Part shown: piece after piece, positions 1-8,525 of the stretch
How the letters are laid out: the number at the start of each line of letters is the position of its first letter
Position numbering within the stretch: position 1 is the first letter of the stretch
Source: CAAGNP01 sp964611185
GTDB taxonomy: Bacteria > Bacteroidota > Bacteroidia > Bacteroidales > UBA932
Direction: 5' to 3'
Length of the DNA: 64,000 nucleotides
Assembly: GCA_964611185.1 (NCBI GenBank)
Contig: CAZSXE010000005.1
Span: 1-64,000 of the forward strand
Program-made: the position numbers and the translations under genes
Notes under the pieces: generated by a model
Databases searched by the model: none
What the model saw: the letters and a program-made list of their open reading frames with translations, nothing else
Told to the model about the DNA's origin: nothing

Positions 1-74
1 CCCCTTTTTTGTTTCCCAAATGATTTTTAATAATCCAAGAAGATGTCGCCCCAGCGACAGATGGGGGTCATAAG

Positions 75-145
75 AGGTACCAAGCAGAATCGAACTGCTG
101 TTCACGGTTTTGCAGACCGTTGCCTAACCACTCGGCCATGGTACC
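75..145 (-). tRNA. tRNA-Cys (anticodon GCA)
   Basis: Read on the minus strand, a complete cloverleaf of 71 nt can be folded. The acceptor stem pairs GGTACCA (145-139) with TGGTACC (82-76), the anticodon loop is CTGCAAA with anticodon GCA, and the T-loop reads TTCGATTC. The discriminator base at 75 is U, the identity element expected for tRNA-Cys. CCA is not encoded, so it would be added after transcription. It lies downstream of the methionine-sulfoxide reductase gene but has its own promoter in the gap. Confidence 0.95.
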
Positions 146-159
146 GGTTTTTGGGATTG

Positions 160-190
160 CAAAGTTAGTATTATTTTACTGTTTTGCAAA
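160..190 (-). promoter_or_regulatory. Bacteroidota-type promoter for tRNA-Cys
   Basis: On the minus strand TTTG (190-187) is followed after 19 bases by TAACTTTG (167-160), matching the TTTG-N19-21-TAnnTTTG consensus of the phylum's primary sigma factor. Transcription would start near 153, just before the tRNA 5' end at 145. The -33 element lies inside the end of the upstream coding gene. Confidence 0.75.
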
Positions 191-713
191 TTAGTTTTGC
201 TACCATCTCAAGATATTTTCGATCGATATCATCAAAATCGGCCAATTTATTACTGTCAATATCAAGAACTGCTATCAAATCAGTAGATTTAGCAGATTTA
301 GTATATTCAGTAGTTTCAGTAGAATCATCAGAATCATTATAGACGATAATCGGAACTACTATCTCAGATCTTGAAAGAGAACTACAGGCAATATGGCCCG
401 GAAAATTATCAACATCAGGGACTATTATAGTCTTGCCCTCTTTCCATGCCATTCCACAAACACCATTGCCATATTTTATCTGCGTACAGGCAGGGGGCCC
501 TTGAAACGGGCCGAGATAAAGCAATTCAGAATTTTTCTTTAAATAAAATCCGACCCAAAAATACCCCATACCTTCTTTAAGAACTGCTGCCACATTGGCC
601 AAAATGGAAATAATATCCTCTGATGACGAGATATAAGCCTCTATCAGTGGAATAATTTGAATATACCTCTCTTCTTTACTTATATTATCTAAGATAACTA
701 TTTCTTTTTCCAT
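171..713 (-). CDS. msrC: free methionine-(R)-sulfoxide reductase (GAF domain, fRMsr)
   Basis: This 180-residue single GAF-domain protein should reduce free L-methionine-(R)-sulfoxide in the cytoplasm, an oxidative-damage repair role. The family motifs are present: FWVGFY, LGPFQGPPAC, YGNGVCGMAW, VPDV, FPGHIACSS and VLDIDS. The three redox cysteines are C76, C86 and C110, with the same 10 and 24 residue spacing as in the E. coli enzyme. One oddity is a Ser/Thr/Asp-rich insert at about residues 126-145, between two core strands where relatives have a short turn; its DNA is an imperfect short repeat. It ends 25 bases before the tRNA and starts 5 bases after the exonuclease gene, so it is probably the last coding gene of the operon. 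Function is well supported by the motifs. Confidence 0.9.
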   Translation of the reverse strand: MEKEIVILDNISKEERYIQIIPLIEAYISSSEDIISILANVAAVLKEGMGYFWVGFYLKKNSELLYLGPFQGPPACTQIKYGNGVCGMAWKEGKTIIVPDVDNFPGHIACSSLSRSEIVVPIIVYNDSDDSTETTEYTKSAKSTDLIAVLDIDSNKLADFDDIDRKYLEMVAKLICKTVK

Positions 714-718
714 AAATA

Positions 719-1312
719 CTACTCAATGACAGGAGAAGAATGAAGCTTGAGATATATCTCTCTACATATCCATGCATCAATGGCGGCATATTTAAGCTGC
801 GCCCCCGAGAGCTGAGGGGCTTCCCAATTGGAAAGCTGCTGAGACTTGGAAACTTTTAATCCCATAACAATAGCCGACATTTTTTTAACGCTTTTTTCTT
901 TAATGCCATATTGTTCAACAATAGATTGAAGATCCACAAATCCTTTGGGGACAAAACGACGATATGATAGAAGGCCTCTTATATCATCTTTAACAGCAGC
1001 ACCGACTTTAATTATTTTTGCATTGGATAAAATTGAAGTCAGAGGCTTGGGAAGGCCCAAACTATGTAGTCTGAATAAAAACGCTCTATCCTCTCCAGAA
1101 AGCTGTAAAAGAGCTACATTATTGCGGGGAGAATGGGACTGGAAACAAGGCTTGGTCTCTGTATCAAACCCGATTACTTCCTGTTTCGATAGGTAATTGA
1201 TTGCTTCAACAAAATCAACATCCATCTCACTAACAACTATAATGGGACCATCAAAATTGGCAATTTCGAGAACTTCTATTTCCTCAGCAGATATATTTTC
1301 CGAATAAAACAT
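719..1312 (-). CDS. 3'-5' exonuclease domain protein (DEDDy, RNase D-like)
   Basis: This 197-residue protein consists almost entirely of one DnaQ-like/RNase D-like 3'-5' exonuclease domain (DNA_pol_A_exo1). The DEDDy metal-binding residues can be seen: D50 and E52 in GFDTET, D109/D110 in VKDD, and Y175 with D179 in YAAIDA. There is no HRDC or polymerase domain, so it is a stand-alone nuclease and not RNase D or Pol I. The natural substrate (RNA or DNA) cannot be told from sequence. It is packed between the methionine-sulfoxide reductase (5-base gap) and the racemase-like lipoprotein (16 bases). Confidence 0.85.
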   Translation of the reverse strand: MFYSENISAEEIEVLEIANFDGPIIVVSEMDVDFVEAINYLSKQEVIGFDTETKPCFQSHSPRNNVALLQLSGEDRAFLFRLHSLGLPKPLTSILSNAKIIKVGAAVKDDIRGLLSYRRFVPKGFVDLQSIVEQYGIKEKSVKKMSAIVMGLKVSKSQQLSNWEAPQLSGAQLKYAAIDAWICREIYLKLHSSPVIE

Positions 1313-1328
1313 AATGCAAATATAATAA

Positions 1329-2804
1329 TTATAAGTGTTCCCTTATCAAAGCAAAAGAATAAGGGAGGAGTTTTTCAATTTTATCCTGCGTTTTCTTATT
1401 AATGTACCTTGACGAAAAAGGGACTTGCTTAGTGGAAACTGTTTCAGTTCCCGTATCCCTCCCGTATTTGTAGTCATCATTTAATGTACCGTAGGCTGAG
1501 ATGCATTTTATAGGGAGCCCGTAAGAAGGGACAGAGATAAAAGATCTGAGAAAACCTTTCTGAGGATTAAGCGCAAGCTCATTGTCTTTACGCAATATTT
1601 CATAACAATCCATAGCTGCATAGAGTGCCGGATCGATAAACTTAAAATCTTTGGATATTGTATTACGGTAAATATAAATTCCATCCTGTCTGAAATTGCG
1701 AAGCTCTTCGATGACTTTATTTAAAGTATCAGATAAAAAAGAATAATGATTACACCCCAAAATAACCGATCTTAAAGGGACTCTACTCCCACTCTTACGG
1801 TGCTTTTCAAGCAATGACACAAGATAGAACCGTGCATAATTGGAGGGAGAGTTCAGCTGAATATCGGAATATTCGCCGTTATTTTTAGTATAAATTATTC
1901 CGTTATTTGAAAAATCGAAATTATATCTGTTTAATATAGAGATATCGATATCTCCCTCCTCTTCCCCGATATGCGGTCCGAGATAACCATCGATGGGAGA
2001 AGTTACAGACTCTTCTTGAACATAGAAAGATACTCCATCGACAGCCTCTGCAAAACCGGCACATGACTGATTATATAACTGCACCTTGCCTGTAAAAGAA
2101 GCTTTAACCGCAACATCATTTATTATCTTTTCATAAGCTCCTGAAGATACTGTCTCGGGAGAAGCCATCAGACCTACCGAGTAATTATTGCTTTTATCGA
2201 GCTCAGAAAACAAAGCAGTCACACCGGAATTGATTATACTCACCACCTTTACCCCTGTGCCACTTGCCTTAATAAGAGCATTTATATCCTCCATACAGTA
2301 CGCTGTGGCAGTATTGTCGGCAGATAATATGATTTTAACTCTTTCCTTCAGTCCGAAAGGCTTATCGTCTATGGCAAGATTGAAATACGACTCTCCCATA
2401 AGAAATAACACATCCTTTATAACAAGTTCTTTCAAATAATCACCTCTTTTCATATCGCAATATCTATCATAAGGCATATTGGCCTGATCGGCAAAGTAAA
2501 TAAAATTCTCACCTGCAAAATCGGCAATCCCGTCACTCTCTCTCTTTCCTGTAATATTATCATATTTATCCAGGGAAAGGAGCTTCTCCATAACATAAAG
2601 CCCCATAACATCTGAGTCGAAAACCCCTATCGACAACAATTTTTTATCATCAGGATATGAAGAAAAACCGGCGTAAAAAACAGAAGAAGTATCATTAAGA
2701 GCTTTTTGAGATATAGGGAGTAAAGGCTGTTCGCTGACTATATCTTTACACGAACTTAAAAATATCCCCGACCATATAAAGAAAAATAATATCAGATATC
2801 TCAT
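1329..2804 (-). CDS. lipoprotein related to glutamate/aspartate racemase, first catalytic Cys absent
   Basis: This 491-residue protein starts with a lipoprotein signal peptide (lipobox LSSC, Cys19). The rest resembles MurI: GVFDSDVMGL near residue 60 matches the FDSG segment, IYFADQANMPY near 103 matches the IYFGDTARxPYG segment, SADNTAT (161-167) matches the ACNTAS segment, and ILGCNHYSFL (348-357) matches LGCTHYPLL. The first catalytic Cys is therefore Asp163, while the second (Cys351) and its adjacent His remain. The protein is about 200 residues longer than typical MurI and would sit outside the cytoplasm, so it is unlikely to supply D-glutamate for peptidoglycan. It could be a catalytically altered enzyme or a binding protein. 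The gene lies 3 bases from purM in a probable operon. Family assignment is moderately sure; function is unknown. Confidence 0.65.
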   Translation of the reverse strand: MRYLILFFFIWSGIFLSSCKDIVSEQPLLPISQKALNDTSSVFYAGFSSYPDDKKLLSIGVFDSDVMGLYVMEKLLSLDKYDNITGKRESDGIADFAGENFIYFADQANMPYDRYCDMKRGDYLKELVIKDVLFLMGESYFNLAIDDKPFGLKERVKIILSADNTATAYCMEDINALIKASGTGVKVVSIINSGVTALFSELDKSNNYSVGLMASPETVSSGAYEKIINDVAVKASFTGKVQLYNQSCAGFAEAVDGVSFYVQEESVTSPIDGYLGPHIGEEEGDIDISILNRYNFDFSNNGIIYTKNNGEYSDIQLNSPSNYARFYLVSLLEKHRKSGSRVPLRSVILGCNHYSFLSDTLNKVIEELRNFRQDGIYIYRNTISKDFKFIDPALYAAMDCYEILRKDNELALNPQKGFLRSFISVPSYGLPIKCISAYGTLNDDYKYGRDTGTETVSTKQVPFSSRYINKKTQDKIEKLLPYSFALIREHL

Positions 2805-2807
2805 AAC

Positions 2808-3980
2808 TTAATATTTAAAAGTACCAAATTCACTTTCAATGACCAATTCGTTAGAATCTGAAGCCTCTACCCTACCAATTATTTTAGCATCAATGCCGAA
2901 TCGTTCTGAAATAGATATAACACTATGTGCAATGTTTTCCGGCAAATATATCTCCATTCTGTGTCCCATATTAAATACCTTATACATCTCTCTCCATTCA
3001 GCATTAGATTCATCCTTGATGGTACCGAATAATGGAGGGACAGGAAACAGATTATCTTTTATAATCCTCAAATTATTCACAAAATGGAGCACTTTAGTCT
3101 GAGCTCCTCCGGAGCAATGAACCATTCCATGAATATCGTGGCGATGCAATTTGAGAATTTCTTTAATCACCGGAGCATAAGTTCTTGTAGGAGACAAAAC
3201 GAGCTTTCCGTAAGTCAAACCTGTCTGCGGTTCAATTTCGGTAAGCGACTTGGTCCCCGAATAGATAAGCTCAGAAGGGATAGAATTATCGAAACTTTCG
3301 GGATATTTAGCTGCAAGCTCCTTGCAGAATACATCATGACGGGCAGAAGTCAATCCATTGCTCCCCATCCCTCCGTTGTACTCATCCTCGTAAGAAGCCT
3401 TTCCGAAAGAGGCTAAAGCCACAATCACATCGCCTGCGGCAATGCGAGAGTTATCGATAACCTCCGATCTTTTAATCCTCGCACATACGGTACTATCGAC
3501 AATAATTGTCCTTACCAAATCTCCCACATCGGCAGTTTCCCCCCCTGTAAGAACCATATTAACATCAAAATCTCTCATTTTCTCCACAAAGGCTTCAGTT
3601 CCCGAGATGACAGCCGAAATTACCTCTCCGGGGACAAGACCTTTATTTCTTCCTATTGTGGAAGAAAGGAGAATATTATCCGTAACCCCTACACACAGAA
3701 GATCATCCGTATTCATAACTATGGCATCTTGGGCAATTCCTTTCCAAACACTCATATCGCCCGTCTCCTTCCAATAAACATAACCGAGAGAAGATTTTGT
3801 CCCCGCACCATCAGCATGCATGACAAGACAATAATCGGAATCTCCCGTAAGATAATCGGGAACTATCTTACAAAAAGCCTTTGGGAAAAGGCCCTTATCA
3901 AGATTTTTAATAGCATTATGGACATCCTCTTTTGAAGAAGAAACCCCTCGTAGGGCATATCTATTCTCTTTTATACTCAT
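2808..3980 (-). CDS. purM: phosphoribosylformylglycinamidine cyclo-ligase (AIR synthase)
   Basis: It catalyses ATP-dependent ring closure of FGAM to AIR, the fifth step of purine synthesis, in the cytoplasm. The PurM/AIRS fold signatures visible are HADGAGTKSSLGY near residue 55, MNTDDLLCVG, LTGGETADVGDLV and the GMGSNGLTSARH segment in the C-terminal half. At 390 residues it is longer than the roughly 345-residue E. coli enzyme but matches the Bacteroidota form. It sits 3 bases downstream of glutamine synthetase and 3 bases upstream of the racemase-like lipoprotein. purD lies 4.5 kb away on the same strand; no other purine genes are in the window. Confidence 0.88.
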   Translation of the reverse strand: MSIKENRYALRGVSSSKEDVHNAIKNLDKGLFPKAFCKIVPDYLTGDSDYCLVMHADGAGTKSSLGYVYWKETGDMSVWKGIAQDAIVMNTDDLLCVGVTDNILLSSTIGRNKGLVPGEVISAVISGTEAFVEKMRDFDVNMVLTGGETADVGDLVRTIIVDSTVCARIKRSEVIDNSRIAAGDVIVALASFGKASYEDEYNGGMGSNGLTSARHDVFCKELAAKYPESFDNSIPSELIYSGTKSLTEIEPQTGLTYGKLVLSPTRTYAPVIKEILKLHRHDIHGMVHCSGGAQTKVLHFVNNLRIIKDNLFPVPPLFGTIKDESNAEWREMYKVFNMGHRMEIYLPENIAHSVISISERFGIDAKIIGRVEASDSNELVIESEFGTFKY

Positions 3981-3983
3981 TAT

Positions 3984-6164
3984 TTATCTTAAAAGTAATA
4001 ATTCTCTATATTTGGGCAGAGGCCACAGTTCATCATCAATAAGCATCTCTAACTTATCTGCTTTATCTCTAATAAGATCCATATATGGAAACACTTTTTC
4101 AGTATAAACTTCAGCCTTTTGGGCAAAGTTAGTAATTTTATTGGCTTGTTTACGAGCCTCTATCATATCATGGACATTTACCCTGAGAAAATCTATATAA
4201 AACGAGATTTTTTCAATCATCTTTATCTGCTGTTCGCACATTTTCTTATAATTATCTTCACCGAAAAGATCTTTAAGACCCCGTACATTTTCTATAAGGG
4301 TATTTTGAAATTTAATGGCAGTAGGAATAATATGATTGATTATCAAATCTCCCATCACCCTCGCCTCTATCTGAAGTTTTTTCGTATATATCTCATTCAT
4401 AACCTCATACCGTGCCTCCACCTCTCTCTGAGAAAGGACACCAATTTCCGAAAAGAGGTTTAACGATTTCTTTTCAAGAAATACCTTGTAAGCCTCAGGG
4501 ACACTACCAAGTGCTCTTAAACCGCGTTTGAGTGCCTCTTCGTGCCAATCTTTTCCATAACCATTTCCCTCAAATCTTATCTTCTTCGACTCAATAATGA
4601 ACTGCCTTATCGTTTTAAGTATTGCATCCTCTCTCTTAGCCCCGTCTTCGACAAATTTATCAACTAATTTTCTAAATCTGAACAATTGCTGCGCGACAGC
4701 CGTATTAAGAACATACATAGCAGAAGCGACATTTACAGAGGAGCCTACCGCTCTAAACTCGAACCTATTGCCGGTAAAGGCAAACGGAGAAGTTCTGTTT
4801 CGATCGGTATTGTCCGGAAGGATTTCGGGTATTTTCTTGACAATATCGAGTTTATTGACATTAGTAGAAGAGTTATTTACTTTTAAATTTTCAATAGAAT
4901 CGAGAACTGAGTTCAATGTACTACCTATAAAAACAGACATCACAGATGGTGGGGCTTCATTTCCTCCGAGCCTATAAACATTGTTCAACGAGGCTATTGA
5001 AGCCATCAATAAGAAATCATGCTCGCAAACCGCTCTGATAACAGAGGTGAAAAATGAAAGAAATTGAAGATTAGTTCCCGGGGTAGTACCCGGAGATAAA
5101 AGATTAACCCCTGTATCTGTTACAATAGACCAGTTACAGTGCTTACCGGAGCCATTGACCCCTGCAAAAGGCTTTTCATGAAAGAGTACTTTAAGATGAT
5201 GCTTCTTCGCTATTTTTCGCATAAGAATCATTAACATCAGATTTTGGTCTATCGCCAAATTGGCCTCCGAATATAGAGGGGCACACTCAAACTGATTGGG
5301 AGCTACTTCATTATGTCGGGTTTTAAGGAGAATTCCCAGCTTATAAGCCTCTGTCTCAAAATCTTTCATAAACGCAGTAACCCTCGAAGGGATAGCTCCG
5401 AAATAGTGATCTTCAAGCTGCTGATCCTTAGCAGCAGTATGCCCTATAAGAGTTCTATTGCAAATTTGCAAATCTACCCTTGCACGAAACAACGCCTCGT
5501 CAACAACAAAATATTCCTGTTCGATACCGAGCATCACATTTACCCTTTTAGCCTTATTGTCAAAAAGCTCTTCTACCGCAATAGAAGCCTTTTCAATCGC
5601 CTGCAAAGACTTCAAGTGAGGAGTTTTCATATCGAGTGCCTCCCCTGTATATGAAACAAAAACCGTAGGGATACAAAGGGTCTGATCGATAATAAAAGCA
5701 GGAGAAGATGGGTCCCATGCCGTATAACCGCGAGCCTCAAAGGTATTTCTCAATCCTCCGTTGGGGAAACTCGAAGCATCAGGTTCCTGCTGAACGAGCG
5801 CATCTCCCTTGAAATTCTCAAAAACGCGTCCATCCTTTGCAAGGTCGATAAAAGCTTCGTGCTTTTCAGCGGTGGAATCTGTAAGGGGTGAAAACCAGTG
5901 TGTGTAGTGAGTAGCACCCATCTCGACTGCCCATGACTTCATTCCTGAAGCAATCTGATCTGCAAAATTTCTATCAATTTTTACACCTTCGTTGATAGAA
6001 GCCAATACGGCAGAATAGGCCTCCTGAGAGAGATACCTCTTCATTTTTTCGAGATCAAAGCGGTTTTTGCCAAAAAAATCGGAAATCGGAGAATCCTCAA
6101 CATAAAATCTCTCTGCTTTATGAGTGGCAAACTCATCTAAAGCTCTACAGCGGAAAACACTCAT
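3984..6164 (-). CDS. glnN: glutamine synthetase type III
   Basis: This enzyme makes glutamine from glutamate, ammonia and ATP. Its length (726 residues), the N-terminal GSIII region and the catalytic segments VNGSGKHCNWS, NEVAPNQFE and FTGNRFEFRAVGSS place it in type III, the form common in Bacteroidota and unlike the roughly 470-residue type I enzyme. The open frame extends 15 codons upstream to 6209, but a -7 promoter box lies at 6187-6195. I therefore choose the ATG at 6164, which also gives the usual family length and a start like that of Bacteroides homologues. It is the first gene of a tightly spaced minus-strand run ending at 171, linking ammonia assimilation with purM. Confidence 0.93.
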   Translation of the reverse strand: MSVFRCRALDEFATHKAERFYVEDSPISDFFGKNRFDLEKMKRYLSQEAYSAVLASINEGVKIDRNFADQIASGMKSWAVEMGATHYTHWFSPLTDSTAEKHEAFIDLAKDGRVFENFKGDALVQQEPDASSFPNGGLRNTFEARGYTAWDPSSPAFIIDQTLCIPTVFVSYTGEALDMKTPHLKSLQAIEKASIAVEELFDNKAKRVNVMLGIEQEYFVVDEALFRARVDLQICNRTLIGHTAAKDQQLEDHYFGAIPSRVTAFMKDFETEAYKLGILLKTRHNEVAPNQFECAPLYSEANLAIDQNLMLMILMRKIAKKHHLKVLFHEKPFAGVNGSGKHCNWSIVTDTGVNLLSPGTTPGTNLQFLSFFTSVIRAVCEHDFLLMASIASLNNVYRLGGNEAPPSVMSVFIGSTLNSVLDSIENLKVNNSSTNVNKLDIVKKIPEILPDNTDRNRTSPFAFTGNRFEFRAVGSSVNVASAMYVLNTAVAQQLFRFRKLVDKFVEDGAKREDAILKTIRQFIIESKKIRFEGNGYGKDWHEEALKRGLRALGSVPEAYKVFLEKKSLNLFSEIGVLSQREVEARYEVMNEIYTKKLQIEARVMGDLIINHIIPTAIKFQNTLIENVRGLKDLFGEDNYKKMCEQQIKMIEKISFYIDFLRVNVHDMIEARKQANKITNFAQKAEVYTEKVFPYMDLIRDKADKLEMLIDDELWPLPKYRELLLLR

Positions 6165-6186
6165 TGTTTGAATAATTTTAAGACTC

Positions 6187-6195
6187 GCAAATTTA
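6187..6195 (-). promoter_or_regulatory. -7 promoter box for glnN
   Basis: The minus strand reads TAAATTTGC, matching TAnnTTTG plus the frequent trailing C. Predicted transcription starts near 6181, about 17 bases before the chosen glnN start. No clear TTTG is present at the -33 distance. Confidence 0.5.
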
Positions 6196-6288
6196 ATGTA
6201 ATTTTGCATATAGATAATAACGCACCCGTAAAAATTTTATCAATCATCAAAATTTTTACAATTTTTACATTATAATATCTAAAAGTAA

Positions 6289-6296
6289 TAACTTTG
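6289..6296 (+). promoter_or_regulatory. -7 promoter box for the aminotransferase gene
   Basis: TAACTTTG on the plus strand matches TAnnTTTG and lies 24 bases before the ATG at 6320. The -33 element is not obvious. It is divergent to the glnN promoter; the AT-rich stretch between them holds no gene. Confidence 0.5.
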
Positions 6297-6319
6297 TACA
6301 AATAATAATTATTTAAAAA

Positions 6320-7522
6320 ATGCTAACAATCTCTAATAAGGCTAAAAAAATGCCTGCCTCTCCCATCAGAAAACTCGTCCCTTTTGCCGAGGAAGCCAAA
6401 AAGCGTGGGATAAAAGTATATCATCTCAACATCGGACAGCCCGACATTGAATCACCCGCCCAGGCTCTTGATTCAGTTAAAAATAACACTCTTAAATTGG
6501 TGGCCTACCCCAATTCTGCCGGCATCGAATCATATCGCAAAGGTCTTGCAAAATACTATAACGGTATAGGCATTAATGTTGACTACACAGATATAAATAT
6601 CACGACAGGAGGAAGCGAAGCGCTTCAGATCGCCCTTGCAGTAACTTGTAACCCGGAAGACGAGGTGATAGTTATGGAGCCGTTTTACACCAATTATAAC
6701 TCATTTGCACTTCAAACTGATGTCAGACTTGTCCCTATCTCTACATCCATTGACAATGGATTTGCCATACCTCCCATTGAAGAATTTGAAAAACATATAA
6801 CTCCTCGCACAAAAGGTATTATACTATGTAACCCGGGGAACCCGACAGGTGTACTTTATCCCAAAGAAGCTATTGTCAGACTTGGAGAAATCGCCAAAAA
6901 GCATGGTCTATACATCTATTCTGATGAGGTTTATCGTGAATTTTGTTATACAGACGCTCCTCATTATTCTTGTATGCACCTCCCCGGTCTTGAAGAAAAT
7001 GTAATCCTAATCGACTCTGTTTCTAAAAGATACTCGTTGTGCGGTGTAAGAATCGGAGCAATCGTTTCTAAAAACAAAGAAGTGATGAACTGCGTTCTGA
7101 GATATGCACAGGCACGCCTTTGCTCTCCTGCTTATGGACAGATTGCTGCTGAAGGAGCCCTCTCTACACCCAAAGAATATTTCATCAAAGTTAGAAACGA
7201 ATATATGCAACGAAGAGATGTTCTCATCGAAGCATTAAATAATATGGAAGGGGTTAAATGTCCTAAACCTATGGGTGCTTTCTATGCAGCAGTAGAACTA
7301 CCTATAGATGATGCAGATAAATTTGCAAAATGGCTGCTTGAAGAATTTTCATATAATGGAAAGACTGTAATGGTAGCTCCTATGGCCGGCTTCTACGCTA
7401 CACCCGGCAAAGGTCTTAATCAGGTCCGTATAGCATACGTTCTGAAAATAGAGGATCTTAAAGGAGCTATGGAATGTCTTAAAGTAGCCCTCAAACAGTA
7501 TCCCGGAAGGACTATCAAATAA
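6320..7522 (+). CDS. pyridoxal-phosphate aminotransferase, class I/II (AspC/AAT I family)
   Basis: A fold-type I PLP aminotransferase of 400 residues. Family motifs are GQPD near 39, NPGNPTG (171-177), SDEVY (201-205) and SVSKRYSLCGVRIG, in which K236 would bind PLP. An arginine for the substrate carboxylate is visible near the C-terminus in NQVRIAY. The likely reaction is transfer between an amino acid (aspartate or an aromatic or branched residue) and 2-oxoglutarate; sequence alone does not fix the substrate. The gene stands alone behind its own promoter, and its 3' end overlaps the convergent membrane-protein gene by 8 bases. Confidence 0.88.
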   Translation: MLTISNKAKKMPASPIRKLVPFAEEAKKRGIKVYHLNIGQPDIESPAQALDSVKNNTLKLVAYPNSAGIESYRKGLAKYYNGIGINVDYTDINITTGGSEALQIALAVTCNPEDEVIVMEPFYTNYNSFALQTDVRLVPISTSIDNGFAIPPIEEFEKHITPRTKGIILCNPGNPTGVLYPKEAIVRLGEIAKKHGLYIYSDEVYREFCYTDAPHYSCMHLPGLEENVILIDSVSKRYSLCGVRIGAIVSKNKEVMNCVLRYAQARLCSPAYGQIAAEGALSTPKEYFIKVRNEYMQRRDVLIEALNNMEGVKCPKPMGAFYAAVELPIDDADKFAKWLLEEFSYNGKTVMVAPMAGFYATPGKGLNQVRIAYVLKIEDLKGAMECLKVALKQYPGRTIK

Positions 7523-8519
7523 AATAAGATATTCTACATATCGCTATTGATAAAATCATAAGGATGATAAAAGCTTTTGCATGGCTTTTTGAGTCCTTAT
7601 GGTTTATAAAGGCAAATATCATCAGCGATATGGGAATATAGACCACAAGCTGATAGAGGGAGTGCATCGAAGAACTGTACAATAATCCGAGCAGCAATAA
7701 AATGGAAAGGAATATTACTCCTTGATTAAAAGCCCTCGCAGAAGCAACATTATAAGAACTTCTTCTTTTCAAAATAAAAAAAAGCGACCTTAATGAAACG
7801 ACTGCTATCACTCCGAGCATAAACAGGTAACTTATCTTATAGCTGTTACTAAAGTCTATATTGAAATCTGAGACAATTTTACCGTAAACTGAGAAAAATT
7901 CGGCGACTTGTGCATCGAAAAAGATATATCTTATCGAAAAGAAATATATGTACGGAATGGCCATAGCCGCAACAAATACTATCAAATACTTAAAAAAATA
8001 CTCCTTAGAGTAAATAATATCGGTAAAAAACAGAACTACAGGAATCCATATCAGCACAGGGAAAAATAATGATGCAGTAGAAAAAAGCAAGAAAGCAAGA
8101 AACAGAGAATTAATCTTTTTCTCCTCCTCTACCGTATATCGCACATTAAAATAAAAAGCCCATAAAAGCAGAAAGGCCATAATATGGTATTTAGAGAAGA
8201 AAACAGCACTCGGATTAGATAGAGCAAGAATCAAATAGATCAATGGCAGTATTCTTGACTCATTGGCCATCAAAAAGAAACTGTCGTTTATATAATATAG
8301 CGAAACTGCAATGGCCGTCAAAAAAATCAAGGCAATAGCCGAAGATATTAAATTATCTCCCGTTACAATCTCTGCAAAATGAGTTTGGAAAACAGGAAAC
8401 GGAAGGAAAACACTACTAAAGACCTCTTTCACTGGGGTAAAATAGGCAGAAACAAAAAAGAGTGCCACCACGCTCAGTAAAAAATAAAATGAAAATATAA
8501 TACTGTTTTTCTCCCTCAT
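7515..8519 (-). CDS. polytopic inner-membrane protein (DUF6427-like)
   Basis: A 334-residue, strongly hydrophobic protein with about nine or ten predicted membrane segments spread over the whole length. A short motif NESRILPLIYLILA near residue 85 resembles the conserved segment of the DUF6427 family found in Bacteroidota, so I place it there tentatively. No catalytic motif is visible. It is 6 bases downstream of purD and is the last gene of the deacetylase-purD run. A role in envelope polysaccharide or lipid handling is possible only by analogy with other polytopic glycosyltransferase-like proteins. Confidence 0.6.
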   Translation of the reverse strand: MREKNSIIFSFYFLLSVVALFFVSAYFTPVKEVFSSVFLPFPVFQTHFAEIVTGDNLISSAIALIFLTAIAVSLYYINDSFFLMANESRILPLIYLILALSNPSAVFFSKYHIMAFLLLWAFYFNVRYTVEEEKKINSLFLAFLLFSTASLFFPVLIWIPVVLFFTDIIYSKEYFFKYLIVFVAAMAIPYIYFFSIRYIFFDAQVAEFFSVYGKIVSDFNIDFSNSYKISYLFMLGVIAVVSLRSLFFILKRRSSYNVASARAFNQGVIFLSILLLLGLLYSSSMHSLYQLVVYIPISLMIFAFINHKDSKSHAKAFIILMILSIAICRISYFI

Positions 8520-8525
8520 AGATAT

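Noticed and set aside
44..69. Two alternative small hairpins downstream of tRNA-Cys (TGTCGC with GCGACA at 44-59; CCCCA with TGGGG nearby)
   Set aside because: On the minus strand no U-tract follows closely, and the stems are short. It could be a terminator or processing site, but the evidence is too weak to list as a feature.
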